This document shows positions 1-8,313 of a stretch of DNA of 8,750 bases, piece by piece. The position numbers were made by a program, and so were the translations under genes. Source of the stretch: Campylobacteraceae bacterium (GTDB lineage: Bacteria > Campylobacterota > Campylobacteria > Campylobacterales > Sulfurovaceae); NCBI GenBank assembly GCA_027031505.1, contig JALVQH010000306.1:17243-25992 (forward strand), given 5' to 3'. The notes below the pieces were generated by a model. The model ran no database searches. It saw only the letters and a list, made by a program, of their open reading frames with translations, and was not told the origin of the DNA. How positions within the stretch are numbered: position 1 is the first letter of the stretch; the number at the start of each line of letters is the position of its first letter.

Positions 1-10
1 CCCTTTCACG

Positions 11-59
11 CCTCACTCCTCACGCCTCACTCCTCACTCCTCACTCCTCACTCCTCACT
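11..59 (+). repeat. Heptanucleotide tandem array, seven units of CCTCACT
   Basis: Seven head-to-tail 7-bp units fill this stretch. Six are exactly CCTCACT and the second (18-24) is CCTCACG. Degenerate units TTTCACG (4-10) and TTTCATG (60-66) flank it. The unit has no stop codon in any plus-strand frame, and all three plus frames are open from the window edge. An upstream gene could therefore end inside or just after the array: one frame ends at TGA 65-67, another at TGA 81-83, which would give an ATGA overlap with pdxA. The array ends next to the inverted repeat covering the pdxA start. It resembles the short tandemly repeated heptamers known from cyanobacteria, and is not a CRISPR because it has no spacers. 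Confidence 0.9.
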
Positions 60-79
60 TTTCATGAGGCTACCGCCTC

Positions 80-86
<7 letters not shown>
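59..86 (+). promoter_or_regulatory. Perfect inverted repeat over the pdxA ribosome binding site and start codon
   Basis: The arms TTTTCATGAGGC (59-70) and GCCTCATGAAAA (75-86) are perfect 12-bp complements around the 4-nt loop TACC. The left arm carries the only SD-like motif, GAGG at 66-69, with 10 nt between it and the ATG. The right arm carries the pdxA ATG at 80-82. In mRNA the stem would hide both elements, so it may act as a translational gate, opened for example by ribosomes finishing an upstream gene. No U-tract follows on either strand, so it does not look like a terminator. The structure is seen directly; the regulatory role is inferred. Confidence 0.65.
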
Positions 87-1026
<940 letters not shown>

Positions 1027-1030
<4 letters not shown>

Positions 1031-1251
1031 AACAACCCTGCCTGCTCTTCTTCGATCTCGCATGCATCATTCATCTGCTCACTCAGGCGCTCTGCACACT
1101 CTCGACAGATATAGCGATACTCCTGCATGTCGTAGTAGACATCCTCTCCCTCATACAAATCCCGAAAACAAACTGCACAAACATTGGTCACATGCAGCAA
1201 AATTTTCTCCGTGGCCGTTTGGGCAACAAAACACTGATCATTGATCACCAT
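1027..1251 (-). CDS. Small four-cysteine (probable zinc-binding) protein
   Basis: This 74-aa protein belongs to no family I can name. It has two CxxC knuckles, C25-A-V-C28 and C49-R-E-C52, separated by 20 residues, which is the spacing of a small zinc ribbon or treble-clef fold. C7 and C64 are additional cysteines. The C-terminal part is acidic (EIEEEQ), and there is no signal peptide or membrane segment, so it is probably cytoplasmic. The ATG lies inside the last codons of the upstream TPR gene, a 14-nt overlap. A good SD, AAGGAG (1259-1264 on this strand), lies 7 nt before it, so translational coupling is likely. The stop codon overlaps that of convergent pdxA. The metal-binding role is inferred only from the cysteine pattern; a nucleic-acid-binding or adaptor role is possible. 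Confidence 0.75.
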
Positions 1252-1882
1252 ATTCGAGCTCCTTGATCATTGTGCTCGCATCTTCCAGGTCGGGATCACA
1301 AACCAAAGCTTTTTTGTACAGTTTAAGTGCTTCGGCCTTGCGATCCAGATCATATAGGGTATTGGCGTAGTTGAAGTAATGGGGAGCATAGGTCTTATCC
1401 AATGCAATGGCCCGCTCATGGTGGACGATAGCTGCTTCGTCTTCCCCCAGTTTGTGGAGTGCATTGGCAAGAGAATTTTCGGCAAGATCGTCATCAGGAT
1501 TGATCTCCAGAATGTTCTCGTATACCTTTTTCGCTTCTCCGTAGTCGTGCATCTGCAACAAAGCAACTCCGAGTCGCCGCAGCACTTCAGGATTGTCACC
1601 GTCAAGAATCTGCGCACTCTGCATCGCTTTTTTGACCTCGAGCCAGTCCGATTCGGTCGCCGCTTCATCCGCAATTTTCAGGAGCTCATCGATACGGGAA
1701 CTTGTCTGACGCGGATGTGAAAAAGTCTTGTCCGGCTCCATCAATCCCCCGATCTGCGTCTCAGAAATTTTCGCCTCATAATCGACCCCGCGTCTGGGAT
1801 AATTCCCACCAAACAGCTGTTTGAAAAACAAATAGAAAATTGTACCAGCACTGATCAGTAGAACAAGTTGGAAAAGTGTCAT
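1238..1882 (-). CDS. Membrane-anchored tetratricopeptide (TPR) protein
   Basis: The protein has 214 aa. Residues 1-24 (MTLFQLVLLISAGTIFYLFF and the following KQLF) form one hydrophobic segment, with no obvious cleavage site, so it is probably an N-terminal anchor. A charged linker follows, then an E/A-rich helical stretch at ~62-92. About three TPR units at ~97-130, 131-164 and 165-198 show the typical pattern: LGVALLQMHDYGEAKKVYENILEINP, then SLANALHKLGEDEAAIVHHERAIALD, then NYANTLYDLDRKAEALKLYKKAL, given here as separate units. TPRs make scaffolds for protein-protein contacts; the partner is unknown. I chose ATG 1882 because AAAGGA (1890-1895) sits 7 nt before it and it leads directly into the anchor. 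An upstream in-frame ATG at 1963 would add 27 unlikely residues and cross the divergent promoter. The gene is followed by the overlapping four-cysteine gene, so the two are probably one operon and may work together. Confidence 0.85.
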   Translation of the reverse strand: MTLFQLVLLISAGTIFYLFFKQLFGGNYPRRGVDYEAKISETQIGGLMEPDKTFSHPRQTSSRIDELLKIADEAATESDWLEVKKAMQSAQILDGDNPEVLRRLGVALLQMHDYGEAKKVYENILEINPDDDLAENSLANALHKLGEDEAAIVHHERAIALDKTYAPHYFNYANTLYDLDRKAEALKLYKKALVCDPDLEDASTMIKELEYGDQ

Positions 1883-1930
1883 CGAAGTATCCTTTGCTAT
1901 CGCAATGATAAGATAAATTGACTTTGACAG

Positions 1931-1939
1931 TGGTATAAT
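1931..1939 (+). promoter_or_regulatory. Extended -10 promoter for the GatB/YqeY gene
   Basis: TGGTATAAT is a perfect TATAAT with the extended TGn element. It lies about 60 nt before the ATG at 1999, predicting a start near 1946 and a leader of ~53 nt. There is no -35 box at the right distance: the TTGAC-like motifs at 1918-1929 are only 4-10 nt away. A good -10 with a poor -35 is normal in Campylobacterota. The divergent TPR gene must start in the same ~115-nt gap, but I see no clear promoter for it. Confidence 0.6.
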
Positions 1940-1998
1940 ATGAGGACAAATTTTCAAGGGCATCTTTTACGACAGTCCATGCCCGCCAAGGAATCCCC

Positions 1999-2442
1999 AT
2001 GACCCTCAAAGAACGAATCCAAACCGATATCAAAGCCGCCATGCGTGCCAAAGAGACTGCTCGCCGCGACACCCTGCGCAACCTTCTTGCTGCTGTCAAA
2101 CAAATCGAGGTGGATGAACGCCGGGAGCTCAGCGATACTGATGTCGAAGCAATCCTGATGAAATATGCCAGGCAGCGCGAAGATGCCAAAGCGCAGTTTG
2201 CTGCCGGGGGACGGGACGACCTCGTTGCCAGAGAGGAGGCGGAACTGGCTCTTGTGCACTCTTACCTCCCTGAACCGCTCAGTGACCAGGAACTCAAAGC
2301 GCTCGTGAAAAAAATTGTTGCCGAAACAGGAGCCGATTCCATGAAAGATATGGGACGTATCATGAGTGCAGCTAAAGCAGCTGCAGGAAATCGTGCCGAC
2401 GGAGGGCGTATCAGTGCTGTAGTCAAATCCCTGCTTGGCTGA
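1999..2442 (+). CDS. GatB/YqeY domain-containing protein
   Basis: This 147-aa soluble protein is a full-length member of the YqeY family, which is related to the C-terminal tRNA-binding helical domain of the GatB subunit of Glu-tRNA(Gln)/Asp-tRNA(Asn) amidotransferase. The role of the stand-alone form is not settled; binding of tRNA or of an aminoacyl-tRNA enzyme is the usual guess. Landmarks are the N-terminal MTLKERIQTDIKAAMRAK, the middle FAAGGRDDLVAREEAELALVHSYLP-type segment (~66-91) and the C-terminal GRIMSAAKAAAGNRADGGRIS (~114-134), with the conserved GRADG-like turn as NRADGG. The start is ATG 1999 with AAGGAA (1988-1993) at a good distance. It has its own promoter and is divergent from the TPR gene. 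I see no terminator after it, so some read-through into the livJ leader is possible. Confidence 0.88.
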   Translation: MTLKERIQTDIKAAMRAKETARRDTLRNLLAAVKQIEVDERRELSDTDVEAILMKYARQREDAKAQFAAGGRDDLVAREEAELALVHSYLPEPLSDQELKALVKKIVAETGADSMKDMGRIMSAAKAAAGNRADGGRISAVVKSLLG

Positions 2443-2618
2443 GCGTTCATCGTATCCAATACGGATGCCGGATTTATGCAACACCGGTAACATCCCTCTC
2501 CCACAACAACTTTACAAACAGCTCTATAAGTTTCCCAAAAGTATCAAACTGTTACTATAGTTACGCAAGAGTTTGGTGCATTTCTGCATCATCTCAAACT
2601 TATTCTCAAGGAGAACGC
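2443..2618 (+). promoter_or_regulatory. Intergenic leader before livJ, with a weak promoter candidate
   Basis: This 176-nt gap holds no convincing gene. TATAGT at 2556-2561 is a possible -10 box inside the 8-bp palindrome ACTATAGT (2554-2561), with no good -35. It would start transcription near 2568. A 6-bp stem including one G-U pair (2575-2580 with 2585-2590, loop TTTC) lies in the predicted leader. CGTAT and ATACG arms (2451-2463) just after the YqeY stop form a small hairpin without a T-tract. The strong SD AAGGAGA (2608-2614) serves livJ. Confidence 0.35.
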
Positions 2619-3743
2619 ATGAAAAAAATCGTCAGTATAGCAGCTGCTGCTGCACTCATGAGCAGTATGGCATTTGCCAAAGAGGTCAAAATCGGGGTTG
2701 TCCTGCCGTTGACAGGTCCCATTGCCGCTTTTGGTCAAACCTCCAAGGGGGGTCTTGACATTGCCTACGCCCAAAACAACAAGCTCAAAAACGGTGACAC
2801 CGTCAAACTCGTCGTCCTTGACGACCGGGGTGACAAGGTAGAGGCTGCCACTGCGGTCAAGCGCCTCCTCGACAAAGACAAAGTCACCGTCATCCTCGGA
2901 GAGGTCGCTTCGAGCAACTCCATGGCAATGGCACCGGTCGCCGAAAAAGCCAAAACGCCTATGATTACCCACGCTTCCACCAACCCCCGTGTTACCAGGG
3001 GCAAAAAATACGTTACGCGTGCCTGCTTCATCGATCCGTTTCAAGGAGCCGTCATGGCCAAGTATGCACTCGATAACGGCATGAAAAACGCCGTGGTTGT
3101 CACCGATGCCAAACAAGACTACTCCGTCGGTCTTTCCAAAGCGTTCAAGAAAGCCTATACGGGTGCCGGCGGAAAAGTCGCCAAAACCGTTCTGATCAAC
3201 TCCGGCGACAAAGATTTCAATGCCCAGGTCGCCACCATCAAAGCAGCCAACCCGGATATCATTGCCTTTACCGGTTATTATCCTGAAGCGGCACTTCTCG
3301 TCAAACAAGCACGCGCCATGGGTGTCAAAGCCCCCTTTATCGGCGCCGACGGTGTCGGATTCCCGGAGTTGGTCAAAATCGGAGGCAAAGATGCCGAAGG
3401 GTTCATGTATACCGATCACTTCAACGAAGCCGCCGCCAGCTCAGCTGAAGCCAAAGCGTATGTCGATGCCTTCCATAAGAAATACAACAAACCGGCTGAT
3501 TCCATGGGGGCTCTTGCTGCCGATGCCTATGGTATGATCCTCTCTGCCATGAATGCCTGTATCGATGCAGGAAAAGCCAGCGATGACAAAGAGTGCATCA
3601 ATGCCAACCTCCGGGGCACCAAAGGGTACAAAGGGATCACCGGTGTCATCACCATCAATGAAAACGGAGATGCAGTCAAATCAGCGGTTGTCAACGAGGT
3701 CAAAGACGGCAAATTTGCCTACAAAACCACAGTCAACCCATAA
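2619..3743 (+). CDS. livJ: Branched-chain amino-acid ABC transporter substrate-binding protein
   Basis: This is the periplasmic binding protein that delivers leucine, isoleucine, valine or related amino acids to the LivHMGF complex. The 374-aa precursor starts with a Sec signal peptide (MKK, then an Ala-rich core, cleavage after AFA at ~20). The mature protein begins with KIGVVLPLTGPIAAFGQ, typical of the type I LIV-binding fold. Ligand-site segments line up with E. coli LivJ: GEVASSNS (94-101), ASTNP (119-123), GYYPEA (219-224) and GADGVG (242-247), where D244 takes the place of the usual acidic residue. C314 and C326 are 12 residues apart near the C-terminus and could form a disulfide. The SD AAGGAGA lies 4 nt before the ATG. 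A strong terminator follows, so it can be made in excess over the membrane subunits. Exact substrate cannot be told from sequence; urea or other amides bind related proteins. Confidence 0.93.
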   Translation: MKKIVSIAAAAALMSSMAFAKEVKIGVVLPLTGPIAAFGQTSKGGLDIAYAQNNKLKNGDTVKLVVLDDRGDKVEAATAVKRLLDKDKVTVILGEVASSNSMAMAPVAEKAKTPMITHASTNPRVTRGKKYVTRACFIDPFQGAVMAKYALDNGMKNAVVVTDAKQDYSVGLSKAFKKAYTGAGGKVAKTVLINSGDKDFNAQVATIKAANPDIIAFTGYYPEAALLVKQARAMGVKAPFIGADGVGFPELVKIGGKDAEGFMYTDHFNEAAASSAEAKAYVDAFHKKYNKPADSMGALAADAYGMILSAMNACIDAGKASDDKECINANLRGTKGYKGITGVITINENGDAVKSAVVNEVKDGKFAYKTTVNP

Positions 3744-3760
3744 CAAAATACTTTTTTCGA

Positions 3761-3793
3761 CAAGGGGCAGGATCCCTTCCGCCCCTTGTTTTT
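3761..3793 (+). terminator. Rho-independent terminator between livJ and livH
   Basis: Perfect 8-bp arms CAAGGGGC (3761-3768) and GCCCCTTG (3781-3788) enclose a 12-nt loop and are followed by TTTTT (3789-3793) and more T-rich sequence. The loop contains GGATCC, which may extend the stem. It should end most livJ transcripts, giving more binding protein than permease, with the rest of the operon fed by read-through or by the promoter at ~3849. Confidence 0.88.
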
Positions 3794-3848
3794 CTGCTTT
3801 TCTCTCTGTTTCTTCCCCATTGTATCAACTCTCTAATCTTCTACCCGA

Positions 3849-3854
3849 TATAAT
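3849..3854 (+). promoter_or_regulatory. -10 box for the livHMGF part of the operon
   Basis: A perfect TATAAT lies 38 nt before the livH ATG, just beyond the livJ terminator, with T/C-rich sequence upstream and no clear -35. The predicted start near 3861 would give a ~32-nt leader containing the SD AAGGG (3881-3885). Confidence 0.55.
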
Positions 3855-3892
3855 ACTGCCAACAATCATCTCAAAGCTTCAAGGGCGATACA

Positions 3893-4786
3893 ATGGACTT
3901 TACTACCTTTTTGCAGCAGATGATCAACGGGTTCAGCCTCGGAAGCATGTATGCGCTGATTGCAATCGGCTATACCATGGTCTACGGCGTACTGCGGCTG
4001 ATCAATTTTGCGCATGGAGACATCATGATGGTAGGTGCCTTTCTCGTCTACCTTGCACATGCTGCAGGCTTAAGTTTCCCGGCAGCCGTACTCGTGGGAG
4101 TTCTCGGCGCTATTCTTGTGGGGGTTTTGACCGACAAGGTTGCATACAAACCGCTGCGTGAAGCCCCGAAAATCTCACTCCTTATCACCGCAATCGGCAT
4201 CAGTTTTTTCCTCGAAAATCTTTTCAATGTCCTCTTTGGCGGTGTACCGAGAGCTTTCCCGGCTCCCGACTATCTCACGCAGGTCATACACATAGGCAAA
4301 CTCTACCTCCCCACAACGGCATTGGTGATCCCGGTTGTCACGCTTCTGATCCTCGCTGGCGTCCTGTGGGTGCTGTACCGTACCAAATACGGTATGGCAA
4401 TTCGGGCTCTCGCTTTTGATATCCCCACCGTGAAACTCATGGGGATCAATGCGGATGGGATCATTTCGCTGGTGTTTGCCCTCGGATCGGCTCTCGCGGC
4501 CGTGGGAGGGATCTTTTATGCGATCAGCTATCCTTCGATTGATCCTCTGATGGGAATCATCGTCGGCCTCAAGGCATTTGCTGCCGCAGTGCTCGGAGGG
4601 ATCGGAAGCGTCACCGGCGCAGTGCTGGGAGGATTTATCCTCGGGTTCACCGAGATTCTCGTGGTTGCTGCTTTCCCCGATCTGGGAGGATACAAGGATG
4701 CATTTGCCTTTTTCTTCCTCATCCTCGTCCTGCTGTTTCGCCCCACCGGCATTATGGGCGAAGATCTCGAACGCGGCAGATTTTAG
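3893..4786 (+). CDS. livH: Branched-chain amino-acid ABC transporter permease LivH
   Basis: This is one of the two inner-membrane permeases that form the channel of the LIV importer. The 297-aa product is close to E. coli LivH (~308 aa) and is hydrophobic throughout, with about eight membrane segments. Family landmarks are the N-terminal GFSLGSMYALIAIGYTMVYG (14-33), followed directly by LRLINFAHGD, the cytoplasmic coupling region around AFDIPTVKLMGIN, and C-terminal glycine-rich helices (AFAAAVLGGIGSVTGAVLGG). It ends LFRPTGIMGE, typical of this permease. The start ATG has AAGGG 7 nt upstream. Its TAG stop is part of the SD of livM (TAGGAGG, 4784-4790), so termination and re-initiation are tightly coupled. 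Confidence 0.94.
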   Translation: MDFTTFLQQMINGFSLGSMYALIAIGYTMVYGVLRLINFAHGDIMMVGAFLVYLAHAAGLSFPAAVLVGVLGAILVGVLTDKVAYKPLREAPKISLLITAIGISFFLENLFNVLFGGVPRAFPAPDYLTQVIHIGKLYLPTTALVIPVVTLLILAGVLWVLYRTKYGMAIRALAFDIPTVKLMGINADGIISLVFALGSALAAVGGIFYAISYPSIDPLMGIIVGLKAFAAAVLGGIGSVTGAVLGGFILGFTEILVVAAFPDLGGYKDAFAFFFLILVLLFRPTGIMGEDLERGRF

Positions 4787-4795
4787 GAGGTTTCC

Positions 4796-5839
4796 GTGCA
4801 AAAACTCATTACCAACATCCTGCTCCTGATTCTGTCGGTTTATCTGATCTACTGGGCACACAGTCATCTCGACAACTATACACTCAGCATCCTCAACAAC
4901 ATCGGTATCTTTGCCATTCTGGCACTGAGTTATAATCTCATCAACGGTGTCACCGGGCAGTTTTCGCTCGAACCCAACGGATTTGTTGCTATTGGAGCCT
5001 ACACGGCGGCTCTTTTTCTTATCCCGTCTGAAACCAAGATGGATATGTTTGCTCTCGTCGACCCCGCCCCGGTCGTTATGCAGATGCATGCCGGTTTTCT
5101 TCCGGCACTTCTCATTGCCGGCGTCACGGCTTCGGTGATTGCACTTCTGTTGAGCTTTCCCGTGTTTCGTGTCCGGGGCGATTATCTTGCAATCGTCACA
5201 CTCGGATTTGGCTTTATCATCCGTATCTTTGCCATGAACAAACCTGCATATACCAACGGAGCGATGGGACTCAACGATATTCCGGGCAATGCCAATTTCC
5301 TCTGGATTGGACTGATTGCCGTCATAACGTTTGTGACGATGCTTCATATCATCTCTTCCCGTTTCGGCCGTGCCATGAAAGCCGTGCGGGATGACGAAGA
5401 TGCCGCCATAGCCATGGGAGTCAATACTTTCTGGATCAAAACCGTCGCGTTCATGACCAGTGCTTTTTTTGAAGGGGTCGGCGGTGGATTGCTTGCCTCA
5501 TTCCTGACAACGATCTCTCCGGATCAGTTTACATTCCTGTTGACGTTTCAGCTGCTGATCATCATTGTTCTCGGAGGTTTGGGAAGCATGAGCGGCACCC
5601 TGCTGGCAACGATTCTCGTCATGGGGGGGATGGAGTGGCTCCGTTTCCTCGACGACGATATGGAAATTTTCGGCTATCACACCGGAGCCCATCCGGGAAT
5701 GCGGATGGTAGTTTTCGCAATTCTTCTTGTGATCATGATGCTGTTTGCCCGCAAAGGGCTCTTTGGAGACAAAGAAATCAGTGATACGGTTCGCAAACGC
5801 ATAGGTCGCCGCCAGCAGACCGCAGGGGGTGATGCATGA
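4796..5839 (+). CDS. livM: Branched-chain amino-acid ABC transporter permease LivM
   Basis: This is the second channel subunit and partner of LivH. The 347-aa product has about nine to ten membrane segments. Recognisable parts are LSYNLINGVTGQFSLEPNGFVAIGAYTAA (~44-72; family form is usually GQxSLGHxxF), the DYLAIVTLGFGFIIR segment, the coupling loop AVRDDEDAAIAMGVN and the C-terminal GGLGSMSGT helix. The SLGH position reads SLEP here, a small departure from the usual glycine-histidine. Translation starts at GTG 4796, 5 nt after a near-perfect SD that overlaps the livH stop. The stop overlaps the livG start by 4 nt (ATGA), as expected for subunits made in fixed ratio. Confidence 0.93.
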   Translation: MQKLITNILLLILSVYLIYWAHSHLDNYTLSILNNIGIFAILALSYNLINGVTGQFSLEPNGFVAIGAYTAALFLIPSETKMDMFALVDPAPVVMQMHAGFLPALLIAGVTASVIALLLSFPVFRVRGDYLAIVTLGFGFIIRIFAMNKPAYTNGAMGLNDIPGNANFLWIGLIAVITFVTMLHIISSRFGRAMKAVRDDEDAAIAMGVNTFWIKTVAFMTSAFFEGVGGGLLASFLTTISPDQFTFLLTFQLLIIIVLGGLGSMSGTLLATILVMGGMEWLRFLDDDMEIFGYHTGAHPGMRMVVFAILLVIMMLFARKGLFGDKEISDTVRKRIGRRQQTAGGDA

Positions 5840-6604
5840 GCCAACCAATCCTCTCCGTCGAAAATGTCACCATGCGCTTTGGAGGTGTTACGGCCATCGA
5901 TCATCTCTCTTTTGCCGTACAGAAAGGGGAGATTTACGGCTTGATCGGTCCCAACGGGGCAGGAAAAACAACCATTTTCAACAATATTACCGGCAACTAC
6001 ATTCCGACCGAAGGGAGGATTGTTTTTGACGGAAAAGAGATCACCGGTACCAAACCCAATAAAGTAGTTGATCTTGGCATCGCCCGCACATTCCAGAACA
6101 TCCGCCTCTTCAAAAGCATGAGTGTCCTCGAAAACGTTCTGATCGGATACCACAATCGGATGCACTATACCTATTTCGAAGCAATTTTCCGGCTTCCCCG
6201 TTATTGGGGCTATGAGAAACGGATCAAGGCCAGAGCCATGGAGCTTCTTGAGGAGTTTGGCATTGCCGATCTGGCCGATACTGAAGCGACGGCTCTGAGC
6301 TATGGCAATCAGCGAAAAGTAGAGATTGCCCGTGCGGTTGCTACCGACCCGAAACTCCTCCTGCTCGATGAACCGGCTGCCGGCATGAACCCCAGTGAGA
6401 CAGAGGATTTGAGTATCATCATTCACAAGATCAAAAAAGACTTCGACCTCACGATTCTCCTGATTGAGCACGATATGAAATTTGTCAACAATATGTGCGA
6501 TCGTCTCACTGTGCTTGATTATGGAGAGAATATTTTTGTCGGCACACCGGCCGACGCCATCGTCGACGAAAAAGTCATCACCGCTTATCTCGGGGAGTTC
6601 AAAC

Positions 6605-6612
<8 letters not shown>
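5836..6612 (+). CDS. livG: Branched-chain amino-acid ABC transporter ATP-binding protein LivG
   Basis: This cytoplasmic ATPase pairs with LivF under the LivHM channel. The 258-aa product has Walker A GPNGAGKTT (38-46), Q-loop Q87 in RTFQNIRLF, an ABC signature written LSYGNQ (154-159) as is usual for LivG, Walker B LLLLDEP (174-180) with catalytic E179, and H-loop H212 in LIEHDMKFV. The C-terminal AYLGE end is also typical of this subfamily. It overlaps livM by 4 nt; an SD-like AGGGGG (5824-5829) lies within the end of livM. Its last codons overlap livF by 8 nt. Confidence 0.95.
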
Positions 6613-7303
<691 letters not shown>

Positions 7304-7306
7304 CGC

Positions 7307-8176
7307 GTGAACCGCTCCCGCCTGATCGGGCATCTCTTTGCTTTCGTCACCATCGCCATCTGGAGCACCGCGTTTGTCGGCAACAAAGTCCTTCTGGCAT
7401 ACCTCACCCCCATCGAGATCATGACCGACCGTTTCGTCCTGGCCTACGGGGCGCTGCTTGTGATCTATCCCCGTTGGCAACTTCCCCGATCCTGGCGAGA
7501 TGAGTTCTTCTTTTTTGTATTGGGTGCACTGGGGATTTTCGTCTATTTCCTTTTCGAAAACTTCGCCCTCAAGTACACCCAGGCGATCAACGTCGGCCTC
7601 TTCATGGGTGCCATTCCCCTCTTTACGGCTATCCTCGCCCACTTTATCATCGACGACGAGCACTTCAGCCGCAAACTGTTGATCGGCTTCATTCTGGCAA
7701 TGACCGGAATGGGGATGATCCTGTTCGAAGGGCACCGTTTCGAGCTGCGCTTCCGGGGGGATATGCTGGCACTCCTGGGAGCGATCACCTTCGCCCTCTA
7801 CTCCGCCCTGCTCAAACGCGCCCCCGCCGGCTACCACACCATCGAAATCACCCGCAGGAGCTTCTTCTACGGGCTGGTACTGATGCTCCTGTATTGCCTG
7901 ATCGAGGGCACCCCCCTGCAGTTTGCCCCCCTCACCCATCCAGTCGTATGGGGCAACCTCCTCTACCTCGGCCTCCTCTCATCCGGACTGGCGTTTCTGC
8001 TTTACCAACAGGGGATCGAACGGATCGGCTCGATTGCTGCGAGCAACTACATCTACCTCGTCCCACTGCTGACTGCCATCACCGGCGTCCTCGTCCTCGA
8101 TGAGCAGATCACGCCGATGATGGTAGCAGCCGGTGGATTGATTTTGCTGGGGTTGTATGTGGCGCAGAGGAAGTGA
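7307..8176 (+). CDS. EamA/DMT-superfamily transporter
   Basis: This is a 289-aa inner-membrane protein with about ten hydrophobic segments arranged as two EamA repeats (~5-140 and ~150-288). The first contains AIWSTAFVGNKVLL and LKYTQAINVGLFMGAIPLFTAILA-like parts (~87-110); the second contains LALLGAITFALYSALLKR and the typical IGSIAASNYIYLVPLLTAI (~246-264) with LDEQIT after it. DMT carriers of this type export amino acids, purines or other small metabolites; the substrate here is unknown. GTG 7307 lies only 3 nt after the livF stop, with at most a weak SD (GGCGG), so translation probably depends on ribosomes leaving livF. No terminator separates it from the liv genes, suggesting it is the last gene of that operon. 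It ends 5 nt before a convergent gene fragment. Confidence 0.88.
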   Translation: MNRSRLIGHLFAFVTIAIWSTAFVGNKVLLAYLTPIEIMTDRFVLAYGALLVIYPRWQLPRSWRDEFFFFVLGALGIFVYFLFENFALKYTQAINVGLFMGAIPLFTAILAHFIIDDEHFSRKLLIGFILAMTGMGMILFEGHRFELRFRGDMLALLGAITFALYSALLKRAPAGYHTIEITRRSFFYGLVLMLLYCLIEGTPLQFAPLTHPVVWGNLLYLGLLSSGLAFLLYQQGIERIGSIAASNYIYLVPLLTAITGVLVLDEQITPMMVAAGGLILLGLYVAQRK

Positions 8177-8181
8177 CAAGT

Positions 8182-8313
8182 TTACTCAGAGAGCAAATCA
8201 GATAATGCCTGAATATTCTTTTTCAATTCCTCCATCTTCTCATCGCAGATCATATAAATCGTTTCCGCATCGATGTCGATGTAATGATGAGAAATCAAGG
8301 ACATTTTATGCAT
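8182..8313 (-). pseudogene. hepT: Truncated HepT-like HEPN toxin (C-terminal remnant)
   Basis: This short frame is 43 codons from ATG 8313, or 40 from ATG 8304. From the inner start it reads MSLISHHYIDID, then AETIYMICDEKMEELKKNIQ and a short tail. This matches my recollection of the last third of DUF86/HepT proteins, whose active site is RX4HXY (for example RNxISHHYFDID). Full HepT is ~110-140 aa, so the N-terminal two thirds are missing. In the register of the motif the Arg position is occupied by Met, one base from an AGG Arg codon, while HXY is kept. An ATG at 8311-8313 overlaps the end of the nucleotidyltransferase gene by 8 nt, the usual coupled layout of mntA-hepT pairs; an in-frame stop lies just upstream of it. 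An internal deletion joining the old start to the old C-terminus is a reasonable inference. The toxin should be inactive as an RNase; the peptide may or may not be made. Confidence 0.6.

Noticed and set aside
11..59. CRISPR-like array
   Set aside because: Units are 7 bp, directly adjacent and without spacers, so it is a simple tandem repeat.
1918..1929. TTGACT/TTGACA as a -35 box for the promoter at 1934
   Set aside because: The spacing to TATAAT is only 4 or 10 nt, far short of about 17.
1883..1963. N-terminal extension of the TPR gene to an upstream ATG at 1963
   Set aside because: The downstream ATG has a proper SD and leads straight into the membrane anchor; the extension crosses the divergent promoter.
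2451..2487. Terminator after the YqeY gene
   Set aside because: The small CGTAT/ATACG hairpin and the CCGG pair have short stems and no T-tract.
2574..2588. Sigma-54-type promoter (TGG and GC elements) before livJ
   Set aside because: The distance between GG and GC is 9 nt rather than the required 10, and the flanking bases fit the consensus poorly.
2589..3419. Antisense frame opposite livJ (about 276 codons)
   Set aside because: It mirrors the biased codon use of livJ, has no SD or domain, and covers the livJ leader and coding region.
4175..5347. Long antisense open frame opposite livH and livM (about 390 codons)
   Set aside because: It has an unnatural composition rich in Asp, Glu, Lys, His and Asn, no recognisable domain, and lies wholly opposite two certain genes.
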